A program made the position numbers and the translations under genes. A stretch of 64,000 bases of DNA from an uncultured Sutterella sp. (GTDB lineage: Bacteria; Pseudomonadota; Gammaproteobacteria; Burkholderiales; Burkholderiaceae_F): contig UQUR01000001.1 of NCBI GenBank assembly GCA_900544345.1, forward strand, positions 62,001 to 126,000, written 5' to 3'. The notes under the pieces are model-generated. The model made no database searches. It worked only from the letters and a program-made list of their open reading frames with translations, and was not told where the DNA came from. Positions 7,646 through 17,715 of the stretch are shown one piece after another; position 1 is the stretch's first letter, and each line of letters opens with the position of its first letter.

Positions 7646-9592
7646 TTCTCACACTGTCTATACGGCAGTGAACATCGATGCAGAGAACTTATATCAAGGA
7701 TTCTTTTTCTAAACTGCCTATACGGCAGTGAACAACTTCAGAAATTTTATGAATAAATGCTAGATTTCTAAACTGCCTATACGGCAGTGAACGAGCAGGA
7801 ACAGAGAGGTCGCTAATGGCAATTTTTCTAAACTGCCTATACGGCAGTGAACTTTCTAATTTGATGCGTAGACAAAAGGAAAATTTTCTAAACTGCCTAT
7901 ACGGCAGTGAACGCGTAAGCTGAACGTCGATAAATTCGTTTGATTTTCTAAACTGCCTATACGGCAGTGAACGCTTGGGGTTGCTGCAAAACCATTTGGT
8001 TTAATTTCTAAACTGCCTATACGGCAGTGAACGACGAATGCTCGACGAAAAGATCGTCGTCGAATTTCTAAACTGCCTATACGGCAGTGAACTCGAACAT
8101 TTCACGAGTTTTCCACGGGCAAATTTTCTAAACTGCCTATACGGCAGTAAACTTAAGGGAACATCAACACCAGGTCCTTTTTGTTTTCTAAACTGCCTAT
8201 ACGGCAGTGAACGAATTCAAGTTAAATCGACAACTGAAACGAATTTTCTAAACTGCCTATACGGCAGTGAACATCAGGAAAGTCATAACCGTAAACAATT
8301 GCATTTTCTAAACTGCCTATACGGCAGTGAACACCATGATGCGCTTTAGCAAATACGCTGCAATTTTCTAAACTGCCTATACGGCAGTGAACAGCTTGTG
8401 AAAGGACTTGAAAAAAATGACAAATTTCTAAACTGCCTATACGGCAGTGAACATCACAAGTTCAACTTGCGCCTTATCGTTCTTTTTCTAAACTGCCTAT
8501 ACGGCAGTGAACTCGCTAAGAAGAATATTACGGCTTTGTATCGTTTTCTAAACTGCCTATACGGCAGTGAACGACAAAAACGCTATTCAATTGCCATCGA
8601 GAAATTTCTAAACTGCCTATACGGCAGTGAACAACAGGATCATTGCTAAATCGTTCTCTGAGTCTTTCTAAACTGCCTATACGGCAGTGAACAGCAATTG
8701 AACGAAGACCATGCGCGACAAGTTTTTCTAAACTGCCTATACGGCAGTGAACGTTTCCGACCGGCAAAAACAAATTTGTTTCTTTTTCTAAACTGCCTAT
8801 ACGGCAGTGAACAGTACTAATTTGATAGAAAGCTCCTGTTTGTTTTTCTAAACTGCCTATACGGCAGTGAACCTCAGGATCATTCATGATCTTGTCGACC
8901 TTGCTTTCTAAACTGCCTATACGGCAGTGAACCTCGCGTCATTGTTATTGAGCTTTATCTTAAATTTCTAAACTGCCTATACGGCAGTGAACGTTATTGC
9001 AGTGCAGAATGAACCGCAATTTTTTTTCTAAACTGCCTATACGGCAGTGAACTACGTACGAGTTAAGAAAGCGTGCGAGATGATTTTCTAAACTGCCTAT
9101 ACGGCAGTGAACTAATGAGTATAACGCTTTAAATCGTTATCCTTTTTCTAAACTGCCTATACGGCAGTGAACGACAATCAACACCAACATTACGAGGATC
9201 ATCATTTCTAAACTGCCTATACGGCAGTGAACCGTGTAAGCATCCACGCCCTCTTGAGCCTTTTTTTCTAAACTGCCTATACGGCAGTGAACGCAGAGCA
9301 CTTTCAGCAAGCATCACCGTTCATTTTCTAAACTGCCTATACGGCAGTGAACGCTCAGTCGTTACAGCAACAACTCTATCAACGTTTCTAAACTGCCTAT
9401 ACGGCAGTGAACTGGCCCCGTGTTTATGACGGGAATTGCTATTTTTTCTAAACTGCCTATACGGCAGTGAACCCGATTCTTTTAGTTGCTCAAATGATTC
9501 AAAGTTTCTAAACTGCCTATACGGCAGTGAACACTTATTACCGACGTTCCCATCGTCTGGCCAATTTCTAAACTGCCTATACGGCAGTGAAC
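7646..9592 (-). CRISPR. Type I-F CRISPR array, 33 repeats and 32 spacers
   Basis: 28-bp repeats at a 60-bp period with 32-nt spacers; one spacer (7734-7764) is 31 nt. Read on the minus strand the repeat begins GTTCACTGCC and ends TTTAGAAA, with the Cas6f hairpin CTGCC-GTATA-GGCAG, the classic I-F repeat form. Thirty-one copies look identical. The copy at 8125-8152 has one change (CAGTAAAC on the plus strand), and the last copy at 7646-7673 is degenerate at its 3' side, marking the trailer end. The leader end is therefore at 9592, next to cas6f. No two spacers look alike by eye. Apparent ORFs across this region are repeat artefacts. Confidence 0.98.
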
Positions 9593-9709
9593 AGTAAAAT
9601 TTTTATTGAAAAATCAGTTGCATCAAAGAATTAGTTAAAAAATGATTTTAAAACCATTTCTTTTTTTCTTGACGCAACTGATTGATATTAAATAAAAATT
9701 TTTATTAGC
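9593..9709 (-). promoter_or_regulatory. CRISPR leader with two IHF-like sites
   Basis: A 117-bp AT-rich leader between the cas6f stop and the first repeat. A site at 9675-9687 (minus strand TATCAATCAGTTG) fits the IHF consensus WATCAANNNNTTR at every position. A second at 9621-9633 (plus strand CATCAAAGAATTA) misses only the first base. Arms AATCAGTTGC (9612-9621) and GCAACTGATT (9674-9683) form a perfect 10-bp inverted repeat that extends to 14 of 15 pairs. IHF is known to bend I-F leaders for Cas1-Cas2/3 integration. Confidence 0.7.
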
Positions 9710-10306
9710 TTAAAAAATGGGTACAACCGTTTCATGGCTAAGCCCGTAACTTGAAAATTCAATTAGTTTACTGGGTTCCTTCTCCTGCTTACGATCGATG
9801 AAAAGTTTAAACCGCTGACCGGAGGTTAAACTATTCAAATTTATGAAGGGTAACAAGGAAATTTCCCGTTCTCGAAGCGTAGCTCTCCGAAGAGCTTCTT
9901 CATATGTAATCCCGGGATCTTTTCGTGCACGTCTTCTGGCGATAGCTTCAGGCTTTCTTTTTATTTCCTTGCGAGTAAAACTGGCGTATCCTTTGACCCT
10001 CTTTAAGGGTACGGGGTGGATCTCTTTGACTTTGACGTAATCGGTCAGTCTGGAAAGCCAACGGGCGATAGTTAGATCAGTCAGTTCCTTTTCGCTAGCG
10101 GCAAAAAGCCGTAAGCGTTTTCCTAGAGGAAAATTCGGATCGTCGTACTCCGGAAATGAAACTCCGATTGTTTGCACTCCGTTTTTATTCTTTAGGTCTG
10201 CAAGAGCCAAGTGCAATTGCATATAAAGTTTGGACCAAATCACGCCCAGAGAGACATCGGGCTGCTCAATAAGCTCAATCTCTTGGTAATAGTTTAGATT
10301 GATCAT
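9710..10306 (-). CDS. cas6f: Cas6f (Csy4) crRNA-processing endoribonuclease
   Basis: A 198-residue nuclease that cuts pre-crRNA at the 3' base of each repeat hairpin and stays bound to it in the Csy complex. The candidate catalytic His is in QLHLAL near residue 32. The Arg-rich RNA-binding helix is KPEAIARRRARKD around 117-129. The C-terminus SSYGLSHETVVPIF matches the Csy4 ending YGLS-x-x-x-TVP-x-F. The start overlaps the cas7f stop by 4 bases (ATGA). It is the last cas gene before the leader and array. Confidence 0.95.
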   Translation of the reverse strand: MINLNYYQEIELIEQPDVSLGVIWSKLYMQLHLALADLKNKNGVQTIGVSFPEYDDPNFPLGKRLRLFAASEKELTDLTIARWLSRLTDYVKVKEIHPVPLKRVKGYASFTRKEIKRKPEAIARRRARKDPGITYEEALRRATLREREISLLPFINLNSLTSGQRFKLFIDRKQEKEPSKLIEFSSYGLSHETVVPIF

Positions 10307-11301
10307 TTTTTGCTGTCTCCGAACACACCGCCACGAATTAGAACAGCGATGACATAGTGTTCATCCTCTTCGGAGAGCTTTGCTCCTTTGATGTAACTAT
10401 CAAAAAGGGTGTAAAAGTCTTTTTTATTGGCAGGTGTTCTGTAGGCTTTGCCAAGAGTTGTCACCGCACCGTACGGTTCGATAGCAATGGCGAAATTAGA
10501 GTAATCGGGATACCACGTATCAATTGTGCGGATGGCGTTGCCGACTTTCTGAGAGTGCATGGCTGCAATTCCATCCACTGAGAAAAGGATTTTGCTTTTC
10601 TTTGACTGTCCCTTATCCAAAATGAGTTCTTCGCTCGGATACACTTCTTGAGCTTGACCGACTTGGGCGTAAGCTTCAACATTAATCAGGACGAAGGGTT
10701 TTTCTCCGCATAGGGCCTGAGCAATGAGTTCAGAGAGTTCAATCAACTGCGGATTTTCTGAGTCTGAGTCAAAATTAAGGTTGAATTGGAAAGCATCGAA
10801 AGTAAATTCTTTACCCTCAACTTTCGTAACCACCTCAATATTGTTTGCACCTATACGGTTTCTCCATAAGAAACGGGCATTAGCGATGTTTTCAGCGTAA
10901 CGGCGGGCTAATTGCCTGCAGTGAGTTTTATTCAAGTAACTTACGACTTGATCGTGAAAAGCTTTTCTGAATTCTTCGTTATTGCAAGCAGAAGGAGTTT
11001 GAAGACCGGAAAGAACCTTCAGCGTAAAACAAACTTTTAAGGTGTCTTGGTTTTGTGACAGGGAGCAGGCATCAACGGTTTGCAGATTTGCTACGCTGAC
11101 TTCTGCGTCAAGTTTTAAAGCATCTTTTTGTTTAATACGGTTTGAAATGGTCCCACGGACTGATTTTTCTGTCAGTTTCAGAGGAGTTTGATTGCTTTCT
11201 TCGTGGCGATGCTCCCACTCTGTTCCATAAAAGCGGGCATCAGAAGGAACGAGTTTCTTTTCACAGGATAAAACAGAAGGAATAGAAAAAGTGTTTGCCA
11301 T
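10303..11301 (-). CDS. cas7f: Cas7f (Csy3) Cascade backbone protein
   Basis: A 332-residue protein, close to the usual length of about 340 for Csy3. Six copies coat a standard 32-nt spacer and present it for DNA pairing. Recognisable features are the start with IPSVLSCEKKLVPSDARFYGTEW, the middle RYAENIANARFLWRNRIGAN, and the late AIEPYGAVTTLGKAYR. The start codon is 9 bases after the cas5f stop and preceded by TAGGAGC, a strong ribosome binding site fitting the high copy number needed. It overlaps cas6f by 4 bases. Confidence 0.96.
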   Translation of the reverse strand: MANTFSIPSVLSCEKKLVPSDARFYGTEWEHRHEESNQTPLKLTEKSVRGTISNRIKQKDALKLDAEVSVANLQTVDACSLSQNQDTLKVCFTLKVLSGLQTPSACNNEEFRKAFHDQVVSYLNKTHCRQLARRYAENIANARFLWRNRIGANNIEVVTKVEGKEFTFDAFQFNLNFDSDSENPQLIELSELIAQALCGEKPFVLINVEAYAQVGQAQEVYPSEELILDKGQSKKSKILFSVDGIAAMHSQKVGNAIRTIDTWYPDYSNFAIAIEPYGAVTTLGKAYRTPANKKDFYTLFDSYIKGAKLSEEDEHYVIAVLIRGGVFGDSKK

Positions 11302-11310
11302 AATATGCTC

Positions 11311-12168
11311 CTAAATTTGAGATTGACATAAATAGAGATTCGTTTCAGGCTCATAGTGATATGCCCACAGAACATCATTAATTGATTTCAAACGATGAAC
11401 CATCTTGTACTCGCCCAGAGTAATGACCGGTTCTGCAAATCGGTGTTCTTTGGTACTGTCGCGTTGATTTTCAGCAAAGCCGGCTGGAGTTAAGCCCTGG
11501 AAACCGACAACAATGGGAATCAACCACCCGCTTTCTTTTTTGGTAAAAGTTGGGTAGTTGCCTTCTGAGCCTTTTTTCATGTTTACGTGAATCGATAAAT
11601 AAGAAAGAAGTGCCTGCATGGCATCTTCTCCCTTATTCATTGCCTGCTTCATCAGGTCTGTTCGGTCAATAAGCCAGAAGCCCGGCATCAGTTTTTTCGT
11701 TAACTGTTTTTCTACAGATTTCGAGTTTGTTTCAATTACTTCAGTGATTTCAGCAACGTGCTCAATATCACCGCCGGCAAGTTTCATACCTTGAAGGGTT
11801 TGCTGCAACCAAACAGTCAGTTCCTGGGGGATGAGTTCAGGAATTTCAATTACTAACGAAACGTCAAGATCACATCGGGCTTCTTCAACAAAGGAGGGTC
11901 TTTCACCTTTTTTGTCAAGAGGGTTAGAGGTCCCAATCAATGAGAAGGCATCGTCACCTATCCCTCTATATTGCTGAACTGTCAGCTTATGAACACAGAT
12001 GCCCACTTTAGAAAAATGTAATGACCAGTCTTGAGGCACTTTGCGTTCGATAGCATGCACAAAGCCAAGGAAAGCCGTCACTGCCGGTGTTCCAATTGTC
12101 ATATTGCTGCTTAAAGCGTTGGCATTATGAACTTTCAAGTGTGGAATCAATAAGAAAGAGTTCTTCAT
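11311..12168 (-). CDS. cas5f: Cas5f (Csy2) Cascade subunit
   Basis: A 285-residue RAMP-fold protein that, with Cas8f, caps the 5' handle of the crRNA. The N-terminus LLIPHLKVHNANALSS and the following TIGTPAVTAFLGFVHAIER are typical of Csy2, as is FQGLTPAG late in the protein. Its ATG shares one base with the cas8f stop (TGATG), so translation is coupled. Position and length fit the I-F order cas8f-cas5f-cas7f-cas6f. Confidence 0.95.
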   Translation of the reverse strand: MKNSFLLIPHLKVHNANALSSNMTIGTPAVTAFLGFVHAIERKVPQDWSLHFSKVGICVHKLTVQQYRGIGDDAFSLIGTSNPLDKKGERPSFVEEARCDLDVSLVIEIPELIPQELTVWLQQTLQGMKLAGGDIEHVAEITEVIETNSKSVEKQLTKKLMPGFWLIDRTDLMKQAMNKGEDAMQALLSYLSIHVNMKKGSEGNYPTFTKKESGWLIPIVVGFQGLTPAGFAENQRDSTKEHRFAEPVITLGEYKMVHRLKSINDVLWAYHYEPETNLYLCQSQI

Positions 12169-13385
12169 CAGAAAAGCTCCTTTTGCGAAAGGATCATGTG
12201 TTTTATTTCTTCAATTTCGTTATCACCGAATCTTTTCCGATGACTGACACGTTCCCAAGAGTCAATCATCCAGAGAGTTATTCTGTCGGCGAGTTTGTCT
12301 CTCCACTCGTCTTGGTTTTGATGCTGCATTTCAAATGCTCGGTCCAGCCAAATCTTTTGATATATTGGCAAACCGGTTTTAGCTTCTGTCCAACCTGCTT
12401 CTAGCGCTTGATATGGTTGAGCCATAAGAAGGATGCGGTCAATCAAATTGTCGATGTGGTATCGGATACTTTGTCGAGACATTTGGTTGTTAAGTGATGA
12501 ATTTAACCAACGCTCCAATGCCTCAAACTCATACATAAAAAGAGGATTTTTGAAGAAGATCGATTGTTTGAAAAAATCTTCAGTCGGTAATCTCAGGTGT
12601 TTTTGCGGCAATTGTGGAGGTAGAGATGGCAGAAGAAAAAATACGCCGTGTTCCTGATTATTAATTGAGCTGATATTTTGAGGTTTGGAGCCCCCAAAAC
12701 CGATCTTTGTTAAGTTAGTCAGCTGTTCATAGCTCACTTCCTGACAATCAGAATCTTTAAATTTTTCCCGACTTTCCTTGGTAGTTTCGCGTATTGTACG
12801 GATGCGTTGATTTAATTGAGCCATCATTCCGGTCGGACTGACAATTGACAGTGAGTGGTATTTATTTTCACCGATCGGGAAGTACACCTGCTTGATGAGG
12901 GAACTGGTTTGAGGAGCCGCTTCATCATTTTTTTTTAAGAAATTTTTGCGCAGAGTTTCAAAATCCAATTCCAAATTTCTGATAAAGTCAACGAGCTCCA
13001 AGTCTCGTCTTTCAAACGCTTCCAAGATGGATAAATGATCCCTCAGATCTAAAGCTAAAAAATTGTAGACGTCGAGGGCTGCCGCATTGCCGTAGACATC
13101 GGTTTGGTAATCAACGTTGCCTGTTCTCAAATAGCCGTCGTTCCTTTTGGAACAAGATGCAACAAAAGCACTGGCTTTGGCATCAGGGTGTGAGAGTTTT
13201 GCAACGTGAGTCACAACATGAAGCTGCTTAGCTCGAAGCGAAGCATTTCCAATCCAATTACGCATAGAGAACTGTTCGTCAGCTTTTTGTTTTAAAACTG
13301 CTTCGTCTTCTTTGCCTGATTTGATTTTTTGCGTTAACCATTGTTCTTTTCTTCGAACAATAAATTCTTCAATGATTTTCGTCAT
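12168..13385 (-). CDS. cas8f: Cas8f (Csy1) large subunit
   Basis: A 405-residue protein, slightly short for Csy1 (about 430). It recognises the GG/CC PAM and recruits Cas2-3. Csy1-like features include the segment WIGNASLRAKQLHVVTHVAKLSHPDAKAS near residues 43-71, and GFGGSKPQNISSINNQEHGVFFLLPSLPPQLPQ near 230-262, a signature of this family. It overlaps the cas2-3 gene by 17 bases and the cas5f gene by one base. Nothing suggests inactivation. Confidence 0.95.
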   Translation of the reverse strand: MTKIIEEFIVRRKEQWLTQKIKSGKEDEAVLKQKADEQFSMRNWIGNASLRAKQLHVVTHVAKLSHPDAKASAFVASCSKRNDGYLRTGNVDYQTDVYGNAAALDVYNFLALDLRDHLSILEAFERRDLELVDFIRNLELDFETLRKNFLKKNDEAAPQTSSLIKQVYFPIGENKYHSLSIVSPTGMMAQLNQRIRTIRETTKESREKFKDSDCQEVSYEQLTNLTKIGFGGSKPQNISSINNQEHGVFFLLPSLPPQLPQKHLRLPTEDFFKQSIFFKNPLFMYEFEALERWLNSSLNNQMSRQSIRYHIDNLIDRILLMAQPYQALEAGWTEAKTGLPIYQKIWLDRAFEMQHQNQDEWRDKLADRITLWMIDSWERVSHRKRFGDNEIEEIKHMILSQKELF

Positions 13386-16300
13386 GGTCTATTTTCACTC
13401 CGCACATAAGTCCAAGAGAGTCAATGTAAATGTTGGAAAATTGTGTTTGTTCATTGGCAATGAGTAGAACTTCTCCCAATTCAGGTGATCGGTTTAATAC
13501 ATCCTCTATGGTTTCACAGTCTTTCCATCCGGAATGAAGAAGGTGTTTGAGTTCCGTTTTTAAATCGGAGTGAAACCACAAATGAGACTTTTCTAAAGGT
13601 GTTAATTCTTCAAGTACGATGTTGTACTTTTTTTCACACGGCAGAAAATCGTTTGAGTCATCTTTAAAGTGAAATTGCAGTTTCCCTTCTTCATTAAATC
13701 TTAGAAAAATGGGAATATCAGCGTTCTTTTCTCTAAAAGGATTCAACTGTTGTGGCAACCCGGTTAAAAACCAGGCTTCCTGAAGCCAGCCATGAAGACT
13801 CAAAGCCCCGGTCAGTTCATCGGATAAAAGTTTGTGAGCAATCACTGCATGTTCTAAATCGGCTAATTGATGTGCAGGTTGCAGCTGAGGGGCCTTTGAT
13901 ATTCTGGCAATAGCATTGATGGGAGCTTGCCCTTCTTTCCAATTGACTAATTGAGCCATATCCTTTGTTTCCAGACAAAATCCCTCTCTTAAACTTTCAA
14001 ATCCCGGATGACTGAAAGCCGGATTTTTCCCAAAAATTGCTTTTAAATTGAACTGCAGTACTCCGACATTAGGTTTGTCAGTGTTTGTATTCTGAACTCG
14101 ATGACGTCTTACGCGGCCGGCCAGCTGAATAATTGAACGCATGGAAGAGGGCTCAATAATTGCCCAGTCAAAATCATGATCGCGACCGACTTCCTCAACC
14201 GGAGTGGACACTACAACAAAAATAATATTTTTTTTGTTACAACGCTCTATCTGTTGACGCACTAGGGGATTAGATAGGGTGTGAAGGGGATTACTGTCCT
14301 TGCGTCTGAGTACCGTATCTAAATATTTTTCTTTAGCACTTCGAACTATAAGCAGCTCACGACTATGGTAGGTGAGTGGCTTAATTTCAAAATTTGGTTC
14401 ATCACAATTTAGTAAATATCGGCTCAATTGAATGCATGGCTTAACGTTTGCCATGCGAATCAATCCGAAAGAAACCTTTTTATCAGATGCTTCGTCGATA
14501 AGAGCATGGGCGTTGTGAAGAAAATAAATTTGTGCTTTTATTTCCTCAAAGTAAGACAGTAACTTTTGTTCTTTATTATCTGATTGAGCAGTCGGATCAT
14601 AATGAATCAAATATCCAAGTTGTTTGACGATATTTCCTTGTAGTTGCCTGCAACGCTTTTGTACGAATTGCTCATGCAGTGATTGAAATTCGTTTAAGGC
14701 CAGATCATTGCAGGAGATACGATGAATTTCAGATTTAAATTCATCAACCCACATACAGTAGGTTTGAGGAGATTCAAGACCCATGAAATTGCAATAAAGT
14801 CTTCTCCCATTTTCATAAGCCTCAAAAAGACCGGCAGCTAAATCGGGTGGAATCGTTGCCGAAGAAAGCATGACTTTACGTCCCAACATTCCTGCCAAAT
14901 GAGTCAATCGGGCAATCGCAACCAAATCATTGGGAGAAAAGTCATCAATTTCATCAATGATTAAGTCAGAAGCCATCAGTCTCAATATCGGCAATATAAA
15001 TCGTCCGCCGCGTATAGCTTCGGTTGCGGGCATCATATGGTCGATAGTGCAGCAAAGCACGGGCTTAAATAAAAATGCTTTCAGTTTTTCTTCATTTTTG
15101 TGAAATAGCACATTCAGGAATTCATGCTCAGAGACCGCTGAATAGCCGACTTCATTGGTAATGAGTGGTTCAGAGGAAGCAGAGAAAGTTTTATCTTCGG
15201 TATTTCTGTTCTTTTCGTAGAGTGTATTGATTGTTTCGGAACCGATCACTACGGCTAAATCGTCTGTCTGTAAATGGATGTCCTCTCTGTACGAGCTGCC
15301 GGTTTGCAGTGTCAATGTTCTTAAACCCAACGCCAGAGTATAACGCAGTGAATCCTGGTCCGGTGAAAGAGCTCTCATGATTTTTGCGTTAGCAATAGTT
15401 TTGCCCTGACCGGTGCTTGCCATATTCACTACAAAGTAACTGTCATCATTATTTTGAGTATGAAGGATTTTTCGAAAATCTTGAATTGTGCTGACAGCTT
15501 TGTCTTGCCAACGGTATTTTTCAGGACTTCTTTTCGACAGCAGTTTGATATCGTGCGCGGATTCCATCTTTGTTGAAAATTGCGGTAAATAGTGCGCAAC
15601 GTTCAAAGCCTGTTTGCAAACACCGATTAAATGATCATCAAGATGCTGTTTCAGTTGATTTTGCTCTGTATTGGCATAAAGAGAACAATGACTTTCTTTA
15701 AACGGAATTTTGTCGAGAGAAGAAAAATAGTGATCCGCTAATGTGAGGCATAAATGACTGTACAAAACCATTGGCCGCCATGCGTCGTTTTCCAAAGCTT
15801 CGTTAATCAGATCAATATTGTCAGCCAAACGTTTTGCCCATTTCTTTAGCTGCTTTTGCCAGATCGTAGAGGATCTGAGTGATGATAATTTAATGGTTTC
15901 TGATATCGACTTAGTAGGCGCATCATTCTGATAGCCCCATTGGGCAGAAACTTTAGCCATGAGTTCTGTCAGATTATCTGCTTTCGTTCTACCAACTTGG
16001 TAAAGTCTTTCTTCACTCAAGTTGGGTAAGCGGTGGTGACTCAGAATTAACCAACAAACAAGCAGAGCAATGGGAGGGATTTTTGAAAAGTCAATGCAAA
16101 AATCCTTCAGACGTACATCCCCTAATAAGAGATCGAAGTCCTTAAGTTCATCTATTGCCCTTAACCAATCAGAATCTTCAAGAGTTGTTCTTTTCGAACT
16201 GAGCTTGAGCAGCCATTGGTGAAATAGCAGAACGCTTATCCACTCATGCCGATATGGATCTGCGACATTTTTGTTTTGCTTTAATTTTGTTTGAAATGAA

Positions 16301-16689
16301 GTTGAAGCCTTACCCAGGTCATGCAAAAGAGCAGATAAAGCAGTTAAAGCTTTAATAGAGGGTAAATATCGCCAATTATTTTCCCAATCGGAATGTAAAA
16401 CGGATTTTGCAGTAGTGTTTACAGGGACAAATCCCTGTTCATTGAACTTTTCTCGATTGCCTACAATCCAAAGCAATTCCGTGCATCTTTTTGATCGAGC
16501 CCAATGACAAGCAACAGCAGTGTTTTTGGTTGCTGTTTGTCTGAGTTGCATTCTTAAAGAATTAAGTCCATCTTCAGTGATGATAGTTTGCCAAGTTACG
16601 TCACCGATTCGATTGGCAAAAGCATCAAGAATGCGTCTGGTTCGTGCAATCGCTTTTTTCTCACATTGAGAAATCAGAGTGACAATCAT
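13369..16689 (-). CDS. cas3: Cas2-Cas3 fusion (Cas3f) nuclease-helicase
   Basis: An 1106-residue I-F fusion protein. An N-terminal Cas2-like domain (about residues 1-95) partners Cas1 in adaptation. An HD nuclease domain has HDLGKAS with His-Asp at about 123-124. The SF2 helicase has Walker A ASTGQGKT at about 424-431, motif II DEID at about 579-582, and a late QLAGRVRRHR motif VI. It degrades DNA marked by the Csy complex and also serves spacer acquisition. It overlaps the cas1 stop by 4 bases and the cas8f start by 17. All key motifs appear intact. Confidence 0.97.
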   Translation of the reverse strand: MIVTLISQCEKKAIARTRRILDAFANRIGDVTWQTIITEDGLNSLRMQLRQTATKNTAVACHWARSKRCTELLWIVGNREKFNEQGFVPVNTTAKSVLHSDWENNWRYLPSIKALTALSALLHDLGKASTSFQTKLKQNKNVADPYRHEWISVLLFHQWLLKLSSKRTTLEDSDWLRAIDELKDFDLLLGDVRLKDFCIDFSKIPPIALLVCWLILSHHRLPNLSEERLYQVGRTKADNLTELMAKVSAQWGYQNDAPTKSISETIKLSSLRSSTIWQKQLKKWAKRLADNIDLINEALENDAWRPMVLYSHLCLTLADHYFSSLDKIPFKESHCSLYANTEQNQLKQHLDDHLIGVCKQALNVAHYLPQFSTKMESAHDIKLLSKRSPEKYRWQDKAVSTIQDFRKILHTQNNDDSYFVVNMASTGQGKTIANAKIMRALSPDQDSLRYTLALGLRTLTLQTGSSYREDIHLQTDDLAVVIGSETINTLYEKNRNTEDKTFSASSEPLITNEVGYSAVSEHEFLNVLFHKNEEKLKAFLFKPVLCCTIDHMMPATEAIRGGRFILPILRLMASDLIIDEIDDFSPNDLVAIARLTHLAGMLGRKVMLSSATIPPDLAAGLFEAYENGRRLYCNFMGLESPQTYCMWVDEFKSEIHRISCNDLALNEFQSLHEQFVQKRCRQLQGNIVKQLGYLIHYDPTAQSDNKEQKLLSYFEEIKAQIYFLHNAHALIDEASDKKVSFGLIRMANVKPCIQLSRYLLNCDEPNFEIKPLTYHSRELLIVRSAKEKYLDTVLRRKDSNPLHTLSNPLVRQQIERCNKKNIIFVVVSTPVEEVGRDHDFDWAIIEPSSMRSIIQLAGRVRRHRVQNTNTDKPNVGVLQFNLKAIFGKNPAFSHPGFESLREGFCLETKDMAQLVNWKEGQAPINAIARISKAPQLQPAHQLADLEHAVIAHKLLSDELTGALSLHGWLQEAWFLTGLPQQLNPFREKNADIPIFLRFNEEGKLQFHFKDDSNDFLPCEKKYNIVLEELTPLEKSHLWFHSDLKTELKHLLHSGWKDCETIEDVLNRSPELGEVLLIANEQTQFSNIYIDSLGLMCGVKIDHDENH

Positions 16690-17636
16690 GGCTTTTCCTC
16701 AAAATCTGTGGAGGCAATTCTCTCGACAGTCTCAAACATAAAATCCAAGGCTTGATGCTGGATAAATTTTTGCAAAACAAATTGTCTGAATTGAGTTTCA
16801 GTTAAAGTGTCTTTTTCACAGATAAACGCACTGGGTAAGACCAGAGCATCTTTGATTAGATCTGCAACGTCAAAAACCAAAGCACCGCGGCGCGTTTTCC
16901 CGTGCATAACAGCAAAAGCAAAAGGTATTCCCAACACCCATAGTGCAGTGGCCGCACAGCCATAAGCCAAATAATTACCGTGGTTTAAAAATGTGTTGGC
17001 AAGATCGGTATCATCGCGATTACGTGTGAACTGTATGTCAAGACTCGAAGCTGAAAAACGGTAAAGTGATTTGGTAAATTCTGCTTCTGCCGTTAGCAGT
17101 GTGTTGACGTTATCCGAAGAATCAATCTTTTTTCTGAATAAATTGATCGCACTTTCTACGATTGAATCATCAGCAATAAATCCCCAGTTTTGAAAATCCC
17201 GATCTTTTTTCCAAACATTGGACAGGTATTGCAATCGTGAAATTTGAAAAGATTTGGCGACTTTGAGACGCGAATTGTCGTTAAACCAGAAGCGAAGCCA
17301 ATTTTGAACATACTCTGTCGGACGATACTCATTTTGAGGAGTCATCCATTCAATTTCAGTTGCCTGAAGCAGGGGTGTTGCTCCTCCTCCGCAAAAACCG
17401 ATAGTCACACCGGCCTTGGCTAATAGTCTGACAGCAGCCTGGGTGATGGAGGTTCCGGTTCCTAGGAGAATGACTGTGGTGTTAGCAATGGGAATATTCC
17501 AGTACTGATTGGTTTGTTTAGCCTCAGTTAAATAAAGAACACGGCCATCCTTTTGCATTACTCGACAGTGCTCTAAGTAGAAAATATTGGCCCTTTTAGA
17601 GTGGAGGATCGGTTTTAAATTTATGAGATCTTCCAT
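16686..17636 (-). CDS. cas1: Cas1 integrase
   Basis: A 316-residue spacer integrase of the I-F subtype. The C-terminal catalytic region HGKTRRGALVFDVADLIKDALVLPSAF holds the conserved His and Asp residues; the acidic LTAEAEFTKSLYRF contributes the catalytic Glu. The ATG at 17636 has GGGAGAG about 8 bases upstream. It is the first gene of the cas operon. Its roughly 160-base upstream region contains two degenerate CRISPR repeats and their apparent target. Confidence 0.96.
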   Translation of the reverse strand: MEDLINLKPILHSKRANIFYLEHCRVMQKDGRVLYLTEAKQTNQYWNIPIANTTVILLGTGTSITQAAVRLLAKAGVTIGFCGGGATPLLQATEIEWMTPQNEYRPTEYVQNWLRFWFNDNSRLKVAKSFQISRLQYLSNVWKKDRDFQNWGFIADDSIVESAINLFRKKIDSSDNVNTLLTAEAEFTKSLYRFSASSLDIQFTRNRDDTDLANTFLNHGNYLAYGCAATALWVLGIPFAFAVMHGKTRRGALVFDVADLIKDALVLPSAFICEKDTLTETQFRQFVLQKFIQHQALDFMFETVERIASTDFEEKP

Positions 17637-17715
17637 GTGCTCACTCTCCCGATGAATTTTCTTTTATTTAATGATTACATAGCATACTTCAGAATTTGAT
17701 GTTACAAATATGAAT

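Noticed and set aside
8038..9317. Open reading frames across the CRISPR array containing repeated FLNCLYGSE or VHCRIGSLE units
   Set aside because: They are translations of the 28-bp repeats, and the 60-bp period keeps the frame open. They are not proteins.
9689..9698. A second 10-nt match to the CreR-type guide inside the CRISPR leader (minus strand)
   Set aside because: There is no CC PAM next to it and the sequence is a simple A/T run. It serves as a warning about chance matches, not a second target.
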